This document shows positions 1-6,720 of a DNA stretch of 8,666 bases, one piece after another (the stretch's first letter is position 1; each line of letters begins with the position of its first letter). This DNA comes from Helicobacteraceae bacterium (GTDB taxonomy: Bacteria > Campylobacterota > Campylobacteria > Campylobacterales > Sulfurimonadaceae), in NCBI GenBank assembly GCA_027083665.1, contig JALWNV010000366.1:1-8666 (forward strand), given 5' to 3'. Position numbers and translations under genes: made by a program. A model generated the notes under the pieces. The model was not told the DNA's origin, did not search any database, and saw only the letters and a list, made by a program, of their open reading frames with translations.

Positions 1-484
1 TTCACGCCTGGTGCCGTACAAGAAAACGAAAATGATCGTCGAGGCGTTCAACGCCATGCCGGAGAAAAAATTGGTGGTGATCGGCCGCGGGGAGGAGTAT
101 GCAGCCATCCGCCGTATCGCCGGAGCAAACATCGAAGTCATGGGCTACCAAAATGATGCGATATTGATCGAAAAAATGCGCCATGCCCGCGCATTCGTTT
201 ATGCTGCTGTCGAAGATTTCGGTATCGTTCCTGTCGAAGCGATGAGTTGCGGTACGCCCGTCATAGCACTCGGAATCGGCGGTGCGGCGGAGAGTGTCTC
301 GGACGGGGTAAGCGGCGTGCATTTTTTCGAGCAGTCGGCATCGGCGATCCGTGAGGCCGTCAGCCGTTTCGAGAGACTCTCATTCGATCCTTTGCAGGTG
401 CGCCACAGTGTCGAGAAATTTTCTGCGGAACGGTTCCGGCTCGCAATCGGAGAGTATGTTGATCAACACTTGTCCGGATCCTGA
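1..484 (+). CDS. Glycosyltransferase, GT4/GT-B type, C-terminal part (5' truncated by window)
   Basis: This is the C-terminal half of a retaining GT-B glycosyltransferase (Glycos_transf_1 domain), the part that binds the nucleotide-sugar donor. The frame is open from base 2, where it reads SRLVPYKKT. That matches the 'GRLVPYK' strand that opens the donor domain in WbaZ-like mannosyl/rhamnosyl transferases, so the GTG at 11 is an internal codon and the true start lies upstream. Family marks follow: the LVVIGRGEE strand, 'VMGYQ' (usually F/LGxV), and the EX7E motif EDFGIVPVE with 'AMSCGTPVIA' and 'GGAAESV', where the acidic residues contact the donor sugar. It ends about 150 codons past the donor-domain start, as expected for a complete C-terminus. 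It probably acts at the cytoplasmic membrane, adding a sugar to a lipid-linked glycan, which fits the WbaP-type initiating enzyme at 1731-3074. The sugar and linkage cannot be told from the sequence. Confidence 0.9.
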   Translation, partial: SRLVPYKKTKMIVEAFNAMPEKKLVVIGRGEEYAAIRRIAGANIEVMGYQNDAILIEKMRHARAFVYAAVEDFGIVPVEAMSCGTPVIALGIGGAAESVSDGVSGVHFFEQSASAIREAVSRFERLSFDPLQVRHSVEKFSAERFRLAIGEYVDQHLSGS

Positions 485-656
485 TTGATACGCAGTTTCC
501 CAAACCCCTGCAGGTTGCTTTTTGCGCAGATCAGGGCGTCGATGAAACCGATATTTTTGTTTTCAACGATCGTGAGCGTTTCAAAAGGAGGGCTTTGTCG
601 GTATTGACGATGCCGTTAGGGGGTGTTCTTATGCCGACAAGCGGTACAATTGATCT
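485..656. other. Intergenic stretch with a start-less open frame
   Basis: No convincing gene or terminator is seen here. One + frame (463-660) is open for 65 codons and has protein-like composition, but it has no ATG, GTG or TTG before 595. An AGGAGG at 586-591 sits only 3 nt before that TTG, which is too close. Its TGA (658-660) overlaps the ATG at 657 in a coupling-like ATGA. It may be a decayed gene end or chance. Confidence 0.35.
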
Positions 657-830
657 ATGAAAAGCCATCAACTACTCAACTGGATCGGTATCGTGATCAG
701 TCTTGCGGCGATCGGGGCGGTTGTATTCGAGCCGGAAGTTTCCTCTCCGGACCCGTCGCAGGTACAAAAAGCGTTTGATATCCAAAACGTCAACGCGACA
801 GCGAAAAGCGGCCGGGAAGTCTCTTTTTGA
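657..830 (+). CDS. Small single-pass membrane protein, hypothetical (57 aa)
   Basis: This short frame starts at ATG 657 (MKSHQLLNWIG) and ends at TGA 828-830. Residues about 6-24 form one strong hydrophobic helix (LLNWIGIVISLAAIGAVVF). A lysine and a histidine precede it and glutamates follow, so by the positive-inside rule the N-terminus is cytoplasmic and the polar tail of about 33 residues is outside. There is no proline/lipobox pattern or cysteine, so it is not a lipoprotein. There is no Shine-Dalgarno sequence. A TACAAT -10-like hexamer at 645-650 would place transcription start at or next to the ATG, so a leaderless message is possible. I do not recognise the family. It could be a small envelope protein of the polysaccharide locus, or a fragment. 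The hydrophobic helix supports it, but the missing ribosome site and short length keep confidence low. Confidence 0.35.
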   Translation: MKSHQLLNWIGIVISLAAIGAVVFEPEVSSPDPSQVQKAFDIQNVNATAKSGREVSF

Positions 831-833
831 CGT

Positions 834-839
834 TATAAT
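834..839 (+). promoter_or_regulatory. -10 box TATAAT, likely promoter of the MNT/HEPN pair
   Basis: A perfect TATAAT lies just past the end of the small membrane ORF and about 84 nt before the antitoxin ATG. No good -35 hexamer is found 16-18 bp upstream, as is common for promoters that rely on a strong -10. The predicted leader of about 75-80 nt carries no obvious hairpin. Confidence 0.45.
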
Positions 840-922
840 AACAGCAAAAGATCAAAGAGTGCCTACGGAAACTGCCTCTGAGATGCGTAAAGTGGTTTCC
901 GGAGGTATTCTAAAGGGAGTAT

Positions 923-1210
923 ATGCGTCTTTCTCCGATGTACCGTACTGCGATCCGAAAACATTTCTATCATGTTTTTCATGCCGGGAATATTTACCTG
1001 TTCGGCAGCCGGGTGGATGATTTGAAAAAAGGCGGCGATATCGACCTCTATCTTGAAGTAGAAGACAAAGAGGGGCTTTTTAACAAAAAACGCAAATTTC
1101 TCGCACGGCTTAAACGTGAGATCGGCGATCAGAAAATCGACGTAGTGTTCAATCTCGATCCCAAACGCCTGATTGAAAAGGAGGCCAGAAAATGGGGCAT
1201 CAAGCTCTGA
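923..1210 (+). CDS. mntA: MNT-type nucleotidyltransferase, MntA-like antitoxin
   Basis: This 95-residue protein is a minimal nucleotidyltransferase of the DNA polymerase beta fold. It has the signature FGSRV (residues 27-31), GDIDLYLE (38-45) and KIDVVF (71-76), giving the metal-binding carboxylates D39, D41 and D73 after the GS loop (G28-S29). In characterised MntA/HepT pairs the MNT enzyme is the antitoxin and AMPylates the tyrosine of the HEPN toxin's RX4HXY motif. That role is inferred here from family and context. The ATG at 923 is preceded by AAGGGAG at 913-919, a rather close spacing. A second ATG at 938 would lose only five residues. Its 3' end overlaps the HEPN gene by 19 nt, so the two are co-translated. 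GS and the first Asp are separated by nine residues, a compact version of the loop. It could instead be an orphan NTase, but the partner makes this unlikely. Confidence 0.85.
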   Translation: MRLSPMYRTAIRKHFYHVFHAGNIYLFGSRVDDLKKGGDIDLYLEVEDKEGLFNKKRKFLARLKREIGDQKIDVVFNLDPKRLIEKEARKWGIKL

Positions 1211-1677
1211 TATATCGGCAGAAGCTTGATGACGGTCTGGCTGAATGCCGACGCCATCTGTCCCGGCTTGAAACCGCTTTTTCGATGCTGCAAAGCCGAT
1301 TTGTATTCCCGTTGGACAAGAGACAAATGTGCAAACTCCGGGATGATTCGCAAATGCTGGCGTATAGCGATCAATGCATCTACCGTTTTGTCAAACTTCA
1401 GGATACGATGGGGGCAAAGCTTTTCAAATCACTGCTGCTGTATCTGGGAGAGAATACGGACAGGCCCTTTCTCGATATCCTGAATCAGCTGGAAAAGATC
1501 GATGTCGTCGATGTCGATGAATGGTTCGAAATCCGGGACCTTCGCAATGAAATTGCCCATAACTATGCGGATGATGAAGGAATGGTTGCCGATATCCTGA
1601 ATACGATCTTTCAGCTCAAGGGCGAGTTGTCGGAGATCCTGACGCAGATCGAGAAACTTCGTAACGGATCGCGATAA
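1192..1677 (+). CDS. hepT: HEPN-domain RNase, HepT-like toxin
   Basis: This 161-residue, mostly alpha-helical protein ends its catalytic helix with RNEIAHNY: R118, H123 and Y125 form the RX4HXY motif of HEPN ribonucleases. In HepT toxins R and H cut RNA (tRNA in the studied cases) and the tyrosine is AMPylated by MntA. The match to the neighbouring MNT protein is therefore direct, while the target RNA is unknown. The start is well set: AAGGAGG (1178-1184) lies 7 nt before ATG 1192, inside the mntA-like gene. The protein is longer than minimal HEPN toxins of about 110-140 residues, with an extended N-terminal helical stretch rich in Arg and Leu before the core. The antitoxin-first order differs from the well-studied Shewanella pair, where hepT comes first. 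Such cassettes can stabilise a locus or act in phage defence. There is no sign of mobility genes next to it. Confidence 0.87.
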   Translation: MGHQALIYRQKLDDGLAECRRHLSRLETAFSMLQSRFVFPLDKRQMCKLRDDSQMLAYSDQCIYRFVKLQDTMGAKLFKSLLLYLGENTDRPFLDILNQLEKIDVVDVDEWFEIRDLRNEIAHNYADDEGMVADILNTIFQLKGELSEILTQIEKLRNGSR

Positions 1678-1730
1678 GTGGACGGTGGGTTTATAAAAGT
1701 TGACAGCAACTCGAGAGGGGTGGATGCGGA

Positions 1731-3074
1731 ATGAAACGGTACCGTCAGGATGCGGTTTCCGCCGCCGTTTTGGTCGCCGTCGACGCACTGTCGCTGCTGG
1801 CGGCGCTCCTGATATCGCATTTTCAGCGTCTCTGGCTGGACCGGTTCAGCTATTTCAATGACTACGAGGGCCATTGGGAACGGTTCGCGTTCGGCGGCCT
1901 GCTGTTCGTGCTGGAGCTGCTGATCTTTTACAGTTTCGGGCTCTACAGCCGGCGCAACGACTTCTGGGAAGAGACCCGCAAGCTCTTTCTGGGTATTTTC
2001 TATCTTTTCATCTTCATCTCGGCCTATGTCTTCATGACCAAGACCTCCGAACAGTATTCGCGGGCGATGGTGGTGCTGATCTTCGTCAATGCCGCGTGGC
2101 TGCTGCCGCTGGGCCGTGTCGGGGCGAAAAAGCTGCTCTATCGTCTCGGGTGGTGGCAAAAGCCCGCGCTGATCGTCGGAGAGGAGCTGCAGGTGCAACA
2201 CCTCAAACGGCAGCTGGGGCTCAACCGCTATCTCGGGTATGTCCCGATGGAATCGGCGGATGAAGAAGCGATTGTTTTCATCGCCACACGGGGGATGCCG
2301 GTTGAAACGCTCGAAAAGCTGATCGCGAAATACAAGAAGCGTTACAGCGACGTCGTACTGATCCCCTACCTGCATCATCTCAGTTTCGCCAACGCCGAGA
2401 TCATCGACCTGCGCATCGGGCAGATCAGCATGATCAATCTCCAGAACCAGCTCTTTCGCACCAAAAACATTGTGATGAAGACGGCGGCGGAGACGGCGGC
2501 GGTACTGTTGATCCTGCCGCTGTTTTTGCCGCTGTACGCATTGATCGCGCTGTGGATCAGGAGTGACAGCCGAGGGCCGGTGCTGTTTTTGCAGCGGCGG
2601 CTGGGAAAGGACGGCAAGGTTTTCGACTGCTACAAGTTTCGTACGATGTATTCGGGAAGCGATGCGTTGCTCGACACGTACCTGCAGGAGCATCCCGAAG
2701 AGATCGGGTATTACGAACGGTATCACAAGTACCGCAACGATCCGCGCATCACCCGGGCGGGATACTGGCTGCGGAAATTTTCGCTCGATGAGCTGCCGCA
2801 GGTCTTCAATATCCTCAAAGGCGAGATGAGCCTGATCGGGCCGCGGCCGTACATGGTCGGCGAAAAGGAGAAGCTTGGCGACGATGTCGACACGATCCTG
2901 CACGTCAAACCCGGGATCACGGGCTTTTGGCAGATCAAGGGACGCAACGAGCTGTCGTTCTCCGAGCGGGTGGAACTCGATGTCTGGTATATCCAGAACT
3001 GGTCGCTCTGGCTGGATTTCATCATTTTTATCAAGACGTTCGAAGTGCTGGCGACGCGCAGGGGGGCCCGGTGA
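1731..3074 (+). CDS. WbaP-type polyprenyl-phosphate phosphoglycosyl transferase (exopolysaccharide initiation)
   Basis: This 447-residue membrane enzyme should transfer a sugar-1-phosphate from a UDP-sugar to undecaprenyl phosphate, the first step of exopolysaccharide or O-antigen units. Hydrophobic segments lie at about 8-29, 51-72, 84-103 and 112-128. A soluble CoA-binding-like domain spans about 143-240, and a fifth, membrane-associated helix (255-276) leads into the catalytic domain. That domain shows the family blocks in order: RGPVLFLQRRLG (281-292), KFRTM (302-306), DELPQ (353-357, with the D353-E354 catalytic pair), LKGEMSLIGPRP (362-373) and KPGITGFWQ (393-401). Length and layout fit the large WbaP/PssY-like class rather than the small PglC class. 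A GAGAGGGG stretch and a TTTATAAAA motif (1690-1698) upstream could be ribosome site and promoter, but both are weak. Its TGA overlaps the GTG start of the sensor kinase (GTGA, 3071-3074), tying polymer initiation to signalling. Sugar specificity is not readable. Confidence 0.93.
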   Translation: MKRYRQDAVSAAVLVAVDALSLLAALLISHFQRLWLDRFSYFNDYEGHWERFAFGGLLFVLELLIFYSFGLYSRRNDFWEETRKLFLGIFYLFIFISAYVFMTKTSEQYSRAMVVLIFVNAAWLLPLGRVGAKKLLYRLGWWQKPALIVGEELQVQHLKRQLGLNRYLGYVPMESADEEAIVFIATRGMPVETLEKLIAKYKKRYSDVVLIPYLHHLSFANAEIIDLRIGQISMINLQNQLFRTKNIVMKTAAETAAVLLILPLFLPLYALIALWIRSDSRGPVLFLQRRLGKDGKVFDCYKFRTMYSGSDALLDTYLQEHPEEIGYYERYHKYRNDPRITRAGYWLRKFSLDELPQVFNILKGEMSLIGPRPYMVGEKEKLGDDVDTILHVKPGITGFWQIKGRNELSFSERVELDVWYIQNWSLWLDFIIFIKTFEVLATRRGAR

Positions 3075-4216
3075 AGCGTCTGGCGCGGCTGTGGCGGTTC
3101 GGGGAGCACAAAGCCGTTTTGCTGGCGCGTTTTTACGTGACGATTATCGCCGTCGAAGCGATCGCCATGCTGATCGATGCGGCGGCGGGGCGCTATCATA
3201 ACGCGATAATCGAAGCGGGTTCGTCGCTGCTGCTGGCGATCGGTCTGTGGCGCTTTCACCGCAGCCGACGGCTGCATGCGGCGGCGTACTATTTTTTCGC
3301 CGTTGTCGCCGCGGCACTGCTGGGGCTGATCTGGCTCAACCATTTCGCCACGATGTCGGTCGTGTTCGTCCTGCTGCTGCCGTTGACGATCCTGCTATTC
3401 GTGCGGCTGCGGATCGCACTGCTCATCGAGGCGGGGATGCTGGGGGTGATGGCGCTGCTGCTGTATGCCGAGTCGCTGAACAACCCGGACAACCCGCTGG
3501 TGCAGAACCCCCATGCGCTTTTCAACCTCGGGTATGCGGCGGGCATTATTTTTATCTTCGGACTGCTGTATCACTTCTCCATCGTCAAGACGTTCGACGA
3601 GCTCGACGATGCCAACCGGCAGAAGGAGATGCTGCTCAAAGAGGTGCACCACCGCGTCAAGAACAACCTCAACGTCGTCGCTTCCATCGTGGGACTGCAG
3701 GCGAACGCACTGCCGCCGTCGCAGCGCGAGCATCTGCTCGGTAGCAAGATCCGCATCGAGTCCATCGCGATGGTGCACGAGATGCTCTACCGTGCCGACG
3801 ATCTGGAGCATGTCGATTTCGCGACCTATATGCGGCGGCTCTCCACCCTGCTGGTGGGGATGTCGGGGCGGCGGGATATCGCGGTCGATATCCGCGGTGA
3901 CGACGCATTGGCGCTCGATACGATGGTGCAGCTTGGGATCGTCGCCAACGAACTGCTGACCAACAGTCTCAAATATGCGTTCGCAGAAGCGGGCGGGACC
4001 ATATCGATCTCGCTGCAGGCCTCACCGGGACAGGGGTATGTGTTCGCCTACGGCGACGACGGCAGGGGCAGCGACGATCCCGAGGCGCTCGTACAAGGCA
4101 ATTCGCTCGGATTGAAGCTGATCCGGCTCGCCGTACGGCAGCTGCGCGGCGAGATGCGTGTCACGGGCGAGGGCGGTCTGCGATACGAAATCCGGTTTGA
4201 AAAGGAGACGGCATGA
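3071..4216 (+). CDS. Membrane sensor histidine kinase, HisKA_2 family, six-TM sensor region
   Basis: I start this gene at GTG 3071, which overlaps the previous stop (GTGA) and follows a G-rich stretch (AGGGGGG). The open frame extends further upstream, but that part lies inside the transferase gene. The protein has 381 residues. Residues 15-172 hold six hydrophobic segments (about 15-36, 44-60, 69-90, 95-111, 115-133, 150-172) with almost no periplasmic domain, so the signal is probably sensed in or at the membrane. A short linker (175-190) leads to the H-box EVHHRVKNNL (191-200). The phospho-acceptor is most likely H194 in HRVKN, or its neighbour H193. The N-box is VANELLTNSLKYAF, and the ATP lid includes DDGRG and NSLGLKLI, so all kinase boxes are intact. 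This is the HisKA_2/HATPase type, not classical HisKA. Its ATGA overlap with the regulator gene (4213-4216) makes a cognate pair almost certain. Confidence 0.92.
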   Translation: MKRLARLWRFGEHKAVLLARFYVTIIAVEAIAMLIDAAAGRYHNAIIEAGSSLLLAIGLWRFHRSRRLHAAAYYFFAVVAAALLGLIWLNHFATMSVVFVLLLPLTILLFVRLRIALLIEAGMLGVMALLLYAESLNNPDNPLVQNPHALFNLGYAAGIIFIFGLLYHFSIVKTFDELDDANRQKEMLLKEVHHRVKNNLNVVASIVGLQANALPPSQREHLLGSKIRIESIAMVHEMLYRADDLEHVDFATYMRRLSTLLVGMSGRRDIAVDIRGDDALALDTMVQLGIVANELLTNSLKYAFAEAGGTISISLQASPGQGYVFAYGDDGRGSDDPEALVQGNSLGLKLIRLAVRQLRGEMRVTGEGGLRYEIRFEKETA

Positions 4217-4908
4217 AAGGTGTAAAGGCGGTGATCGTCGAAGACGAGCTGATCGCGGCGGAGTTTCTAAAGGAGATGCTGGAAAAACACGGTGTCGAGG
4301 TGCTCGAGGTCATTGACAGCGGCAAAGAGGCGATCGAGGTCTGTACCCGTCTGAAACCCGATGTCGTGTTCATGGATATCATGCTGCGCGACAACGTCAG
4401 CGGCAGCGAGGCGGCGGTGGCGATCAGTCAGAACATCGAGACGAAGATCATTTTCCTGACGGCCTATGTGGACGACGAGATGGTCGACTACGCGGTGCAG
4501 GCCCATGCGGCGGGCTACCTGACCAAACCCTACAATGAAGCGCAGATCATCGCGACGCTGCGCCTGGCGACGGAGCGGCCGCAAGAAGCGTCCGTACCGT
4601 TGCCGGCAGGGAAACCGGCTGCGGATGAGGTCCGGCTGCGGGGAGGGTATCTTTTCTCCCGTTCCAGGCAGCGGCTGAGCAAGGACGGCCGGGGGATCCC
4701 GCTGGGGCCCAAAGCCCGCAAGCTGGTGGCGCTGCTGTGCGAAGAGCCGGGGGTGAGCATCTCCAACGAGCAGATCAGCATGCAGATCTGGGGCGAGTTG
4801 GTCAACGACAAGACCCTGCGTTCGCTGATCTTCCGCATCCGCCATATGACGGATGAAGAGCTGGTACGCAACGTCAGCGGGACGGGGTACCTGATCGAGC
4901 CGGAGTGA
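4213..4908 (+). CDS. Response regulator, REC plus OmpR-type winged-helix output
   Basis: This 231-residue protein is a two-component response regulator. The receiver (1-125) has the acidic pair E10/D11, phospho-acceptor D55 (VFMDIML), T83 (FLTAY) and K105 (LTKPY). The C-terminal domain (about 137-231) fits the Trans_reg_C winged helix: an IPLGPKARKLVALL helix, then PGVSISNEQISMQIWG, a recognition helix around DKTLRSLIFRIRHM, and the closing NVSGTGYLIEPE hairpin. It should therefore bind DNA, typically as a dimer on direct repeats about 11 bp apart. The start overlaps the kinase stop, with AAAAGGAG 6 nt upstream. OmpR-type output partnered with a HisKA_2 kinase is less usual than the single-domain or ANTAR partners often seen with that kinase type. 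Likely targets are discussed at 6634-6667 and 8289-8321, where paired TGCAAC repeats occur. That link is inferred from geometry and proximity only. Confidence 0.92.
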   Translation: MKGVKAVIVEDELIAAEFLKEMLEKHGVEVLEVIDSGKEAIEVCTRLKPDVVFMDIMLRDNVSGSEAAVAISQNIETKIIFLTAYVDDEMVDYAVQAHAAGYLTKPYNEAQIIATLRLATERPQEASVPLPAGKPAADEVRLRGGYLFSRSRQRLSKDGRGIPLGPKARKLVALLCEEPGVSISNEQISMQIWGELVNDKTLRSLIFRIRHMTDEELVRNVSGTGYLIEPE

Positions 4909-4923
4909 TTTTTAATGCTTTTT

Positions 4924-4932
4924 TGTTATCAT
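4924..4932 (+). promoter_or_regulatory. Extended -10 promoter TGTTATCAT for the first FG-GAP gene
   Basis: A TGn extension and a TATCAT hexamer lie about 45 nt before the ATG at 4977, in T-rich DNA directly after the response regulator stop. There is no recognisable -35, and the TGCAAC repeats seen at the two downstream promoters are absent here. The T stretches at 4909-4923 could also help end transcription of the upstream operon, but no stem precedes them. Confidence 0.5.
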
Positions 4933-4976
4933 AAGAGGACAAGTGTGAGTTCATCGGAGTGAGAAAGGATGGAACA

Positions 4977-6401
4977 ATGAAGAATTTGGCGAGATGGGGT
5001 GTGATCGGAATATTCGTTCCGGTACTGGCATGGGGAAACTGGGCGGAAGTGATGAAAATTGTCGAAGGAAACGGTGACGGCAATCTTTCCGCGGGCTACA
5101 GCATCGATGTCGACAAGGACTACCTCGTGATCGGTGCACCGAAGGAGCGCGGCAATTACGGGCCGCACGACGGAGCGCTTTATATTTTTGAGAAGAATGC
5201 CGCGACGGGGAAATGGATACCGAAAGACCATGTCCGCGGATACTTCAACGAGTCGCTCGGGACGGATGTCGCTGTCGTGGATATGGGCAGTGACGGTGTT
5301 TATGTCGCGGCGGGCGGACCCGACTATGAAGATAATGGAACCAATCCCGGCAGCACGATCTATCGCGATGCCATTGAAATCTACAGCATGGATACGCAGG
5401 GGCGTTTCAGGTACATGAACCGCTTTACCGATGACAACGGCTCGGGGCTTGGCAGCAGTGTCGATATGGCCGACTATATCGAGATATCGGGTAGCCTGTT
5501 GAACCATACGACGGACGACAAAGGCATCCTGATCGTAGCCGGAGAACCGTTCAGCGGTACGGCGGACGGCAGGGTCGTGACATATGCGTTCAGTCTGATG
5601 GACGGAAACTCCAGCAACTGGAAAAGCTTCACGGTAAGTGATCCGGGGTTGGTTTACAACCATTACGGTCACGCGGTGGCGGTCACGCACGACAACAATT
5701 TCGATGTCGTGATCAACGGGCGCGCCCATCTCGCTGTCGGCGCACCGGATGAGGACGTGCGAAACAGCAGAGGCACCGAGACCTATACGGACAAAGGGGC
5801 GGTCTACGTCTATGAACTCGACGGGACTTTTTCCGACGGGTTCTCCTGGGCGAAAGAGACCCGGCTGACGCAGGATGTGGACGGGGTGCTTCGGTCGGGA
5901 ACCGAGTATGCGGATGACAGCCGGTTCGGTATCTCGGTGGATTTGACACGGTGGTATCTCGTCGCGGGAGCGCTGATCGAAAATGTCGTATCGACACTGA
6001 CGACAGCGTATGTGGGCGAAGCGGATCTGTTTTCGCTGCAGAATATCAGTGGGAACGGCTGGGAACTCAACGCCACGTTCGTCCAGCCGGAAAATCCGGA
6101 TCCGGCGGTGTCGGAAAAGTTCGGGTACGCGGTCGCGATGGACGGACAGAAGATGATCACGGTGGGTGCACCGGATTTCGGCGGTACCGGGGCGGTATTC
6201 GTCTTCGGATACGATACGAACAGCTCCGACTGGCGGGAGGCCGGTACGATCGTCGGCAAATCCGCGGGCGCTCTGGGGAGCAGTGTCGACACGCTCGACG
6301 GAAAGGTGATTGCCGGTGATCCCGACAACGACAGCGTGAGCGTGTTCGAGTGGAAAGAGCCGAATGTGAATCCCGCACTGCTGATGTACCTGCTGAACTG
6401 A
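4977..6401 (+). CDS. Secreted FG-GAP protein, predicted seven-bladed beta-propeller (paralogue 1)
   Basis: I choose ATG 4977, with AAAGGA (4964-4969) 7 nt upstream. The earlier in-frame GTG at 4959 lies before that ribosome site. The product has 474 residues. A Sec signal peptide (MKNLARWG, then a hydrophobic core) probably ends after A18 (PVLA), and there is no lipobox. Seven FG-GAP-like units follow at about 39-80, 93-146, 157-215, 228-291, 316-362, 380-419 and 432-460. They are marked by G-x-S/A-V starts, VGAP/AGxP turns and YVY/VFVF strands. Five of the first six end in a W-led outer strand (GKW, SNW, FSW, NGW, SDW), the second ending in GRF instead. The mature N-terminus (GNW) has the same pattern, so it may complete the last blade. 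Acidic loops such as GNGDGN and DDNGSG may bind calcium. Such propellers usually serve binding or adhesion. The partner is unknown and no enzyme motif is seen. The tail NPALLMYLLN is shared with the paralogue. Confidence 0.85.
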   Translation: MKNLARWGVIGIFVPVLAWGNWAEVMKIVEGNGDGNLSAGYSIDVDKDYLVIGAPKERGNYGPHDGALYIFEKNAATGKWIPKDHVRGYFNESLGTDVAVVDMGSDGVYVAAGGPDYEDNGTNPGSTIYRDAIEIYSMDTQGRFRYMNRFTDDNGSGLGSSVDMADYIEISGSLLNHTTDDKGILIVAGEPFSGTADGRVVTYAFSLMDGNSSNWKSFTVSDPGLVYNHYGHAVAVTHDNNFDVVINGRAHLAVGAPDEDVRNSRGTETYTDKGAVYVYELDGTFSDGFSWAKETRLTQDVDGVLRSGTEYADDSRFGISVDLTRWYLVAGALIENVVSTLTTAYVGEADLFSLQNISGNGWELNATFVQPENPDPAVSEKFGYAVAMDGQKMITVGAPDFGGTGAVFVFGYDTNSSDWREAGTIVGKSAGALGSSVDTLDGKVIAGDPDNDSVSVFEWKEPNVNPALLMYLLN

Positions 6402-6437
6402 AAAACCTCTTTCTCCTCTCTTTATTCCCTCGTGAAA

Positions 6438-6458
6438 ACCACCGTTTGAGGCGGTGGT
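6438..6458. terminator. Hairpin ACCACCG-N7-CGGTGGT, possible weak terminator
   Basis: A perfect 7-bp GC-rich stem with a 7-nt loop lies 37 nt past the first propeller stop. On the + strand no T-run follows. On the - strand the stem runs into four T, so it is better placed as a reverse terminator or as an mRNA 3'-end stabiliser. The C/T-rich, G-poor tract before it would suit Rho loading. Confidence 0.4.
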
Positions 6459-6488
6459 AATGGACATTATTACTCCACCGGGAAACAT

Positions 6489-6539
6489 ACGCAATTTTTG
6501 ATGCAGTACTTTCTTGGATACATTGCGTTGGATTTTTTT
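6489..6539 (+). terminator. Possible intrinsic terminator with long loop
   Basis: ACGCAAT (6489-6495) pairs with ATTGCGT (6522-6528), and a run of seven T (6533-6539) begins 4 nt later. The 26-nt loop and AT-rich stem make it weak, although GTA/TAC inside the loop could stack on it. It would separate the two propeller genes into different transcripts. Confidence 0.3.
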
Positions 6540-6633
6540 GTACTGATATGGCATTTCATTCAGTCGATTTGTTTAGACGAATCCTGAAATCTGCCTTGAT
6601 TATGCGCGAAATCACTGTTTGAGACTGAAAAAA

Positions 6634-6667
6634 TTGCAACATTTTTGCAACACGGGCATGATACAAT
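6634..6667 (+). promoter_or_regulatory. Promoter with paired TTGCAAC direct repeats and extended -10
   Basis: TTGCAAC occurs at 6634-6640 and again at 6645-6651, an 11-bp period. Exactly 10 bp later comes TACAAT (6662-6667), preceded by TG (TGATACAAT). The -35 position has no consensus and is overlapped by the repeats, as in activator-dependent promoters of the PhoB/OmpR class. The same layout recurs at 8289-8321. A transcript from here would have a leader of about 47 nt. Confidence 0.6.
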
Positions 6668-6720
6668 AGAAGTAAAGCAGCGTCGGATAGCGATGCAAAG
6701 TGTCAAAAAAGGACGGGATA

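Larger units (their letters stand above)
6402..6633. other. Intergenic region after the first propeller gene
   Basis: This stretch holds a pyrimidine-rich tract right after the stop (6406-6430), an ACCACCG/CGGTGGT hairpin (6438-6458) and a possible T-run terminator (6489-6539). A 24-codon frame at 6548-6622 has no ribosome site and is not called. No RNA gene or transposon end is recognised. The promoter of the next gene begins at 6634. Confidence 0.5.

Noticed and set aside
604..650. TTGACG (604-609) with TACAAT (645-650) as a sigma-70 promoter pair
   Set aside because: The spacer is 35 bp, twice the usable distance, so only the -10-like box is kept as a weak candidate.
703..1020. Alternative + frame of 105 codons overlapping the small membrane ORF and the antitoxin start
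   Set aside because: It is out of frame with the MNT gene, whose catalytic motifs fix the real frame. It has no ribosome site and an Arg/Lys-rich low-complexity start.
1611..2903. Long minus-strand open frame (430 codons) across the HEPN/transferase region
   Set aside because: It is antisense to a transferase with all family motifs. The translation is Arg/Gln/His-rich with no recognisable domain, typical of a GC-rich shadow frame.
2927..3070. Upstream extension of the histidine kinase frame into the transferase gene
   Set aside because: It would overlap the conserved transferase C-terminus by about 50 codons. GTG 3071 gives a normal stop/start overlap and a proper membrane N-terminus.
4959..4976. 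Upstream GTG start for the first propeller gene (and likewise GTG 6700 for the second)
   Set aside because: Both GTGs lie before the AAAGGA ribosome site and would put charged residues ahead of a signal peptide that starts cleanly at the ATG. The ATG spacing is identical in both paralogues.
4929..6554. Long minus-strand open frame (541 codons) opposite the first propeller gene
   Set aside because: A similar shadow (6703-7704) lies opposite the second propeller gene, as expected when the + strand codon pattern of paralogues leaves the antisense frame open. It has no domain and no ribosome site.
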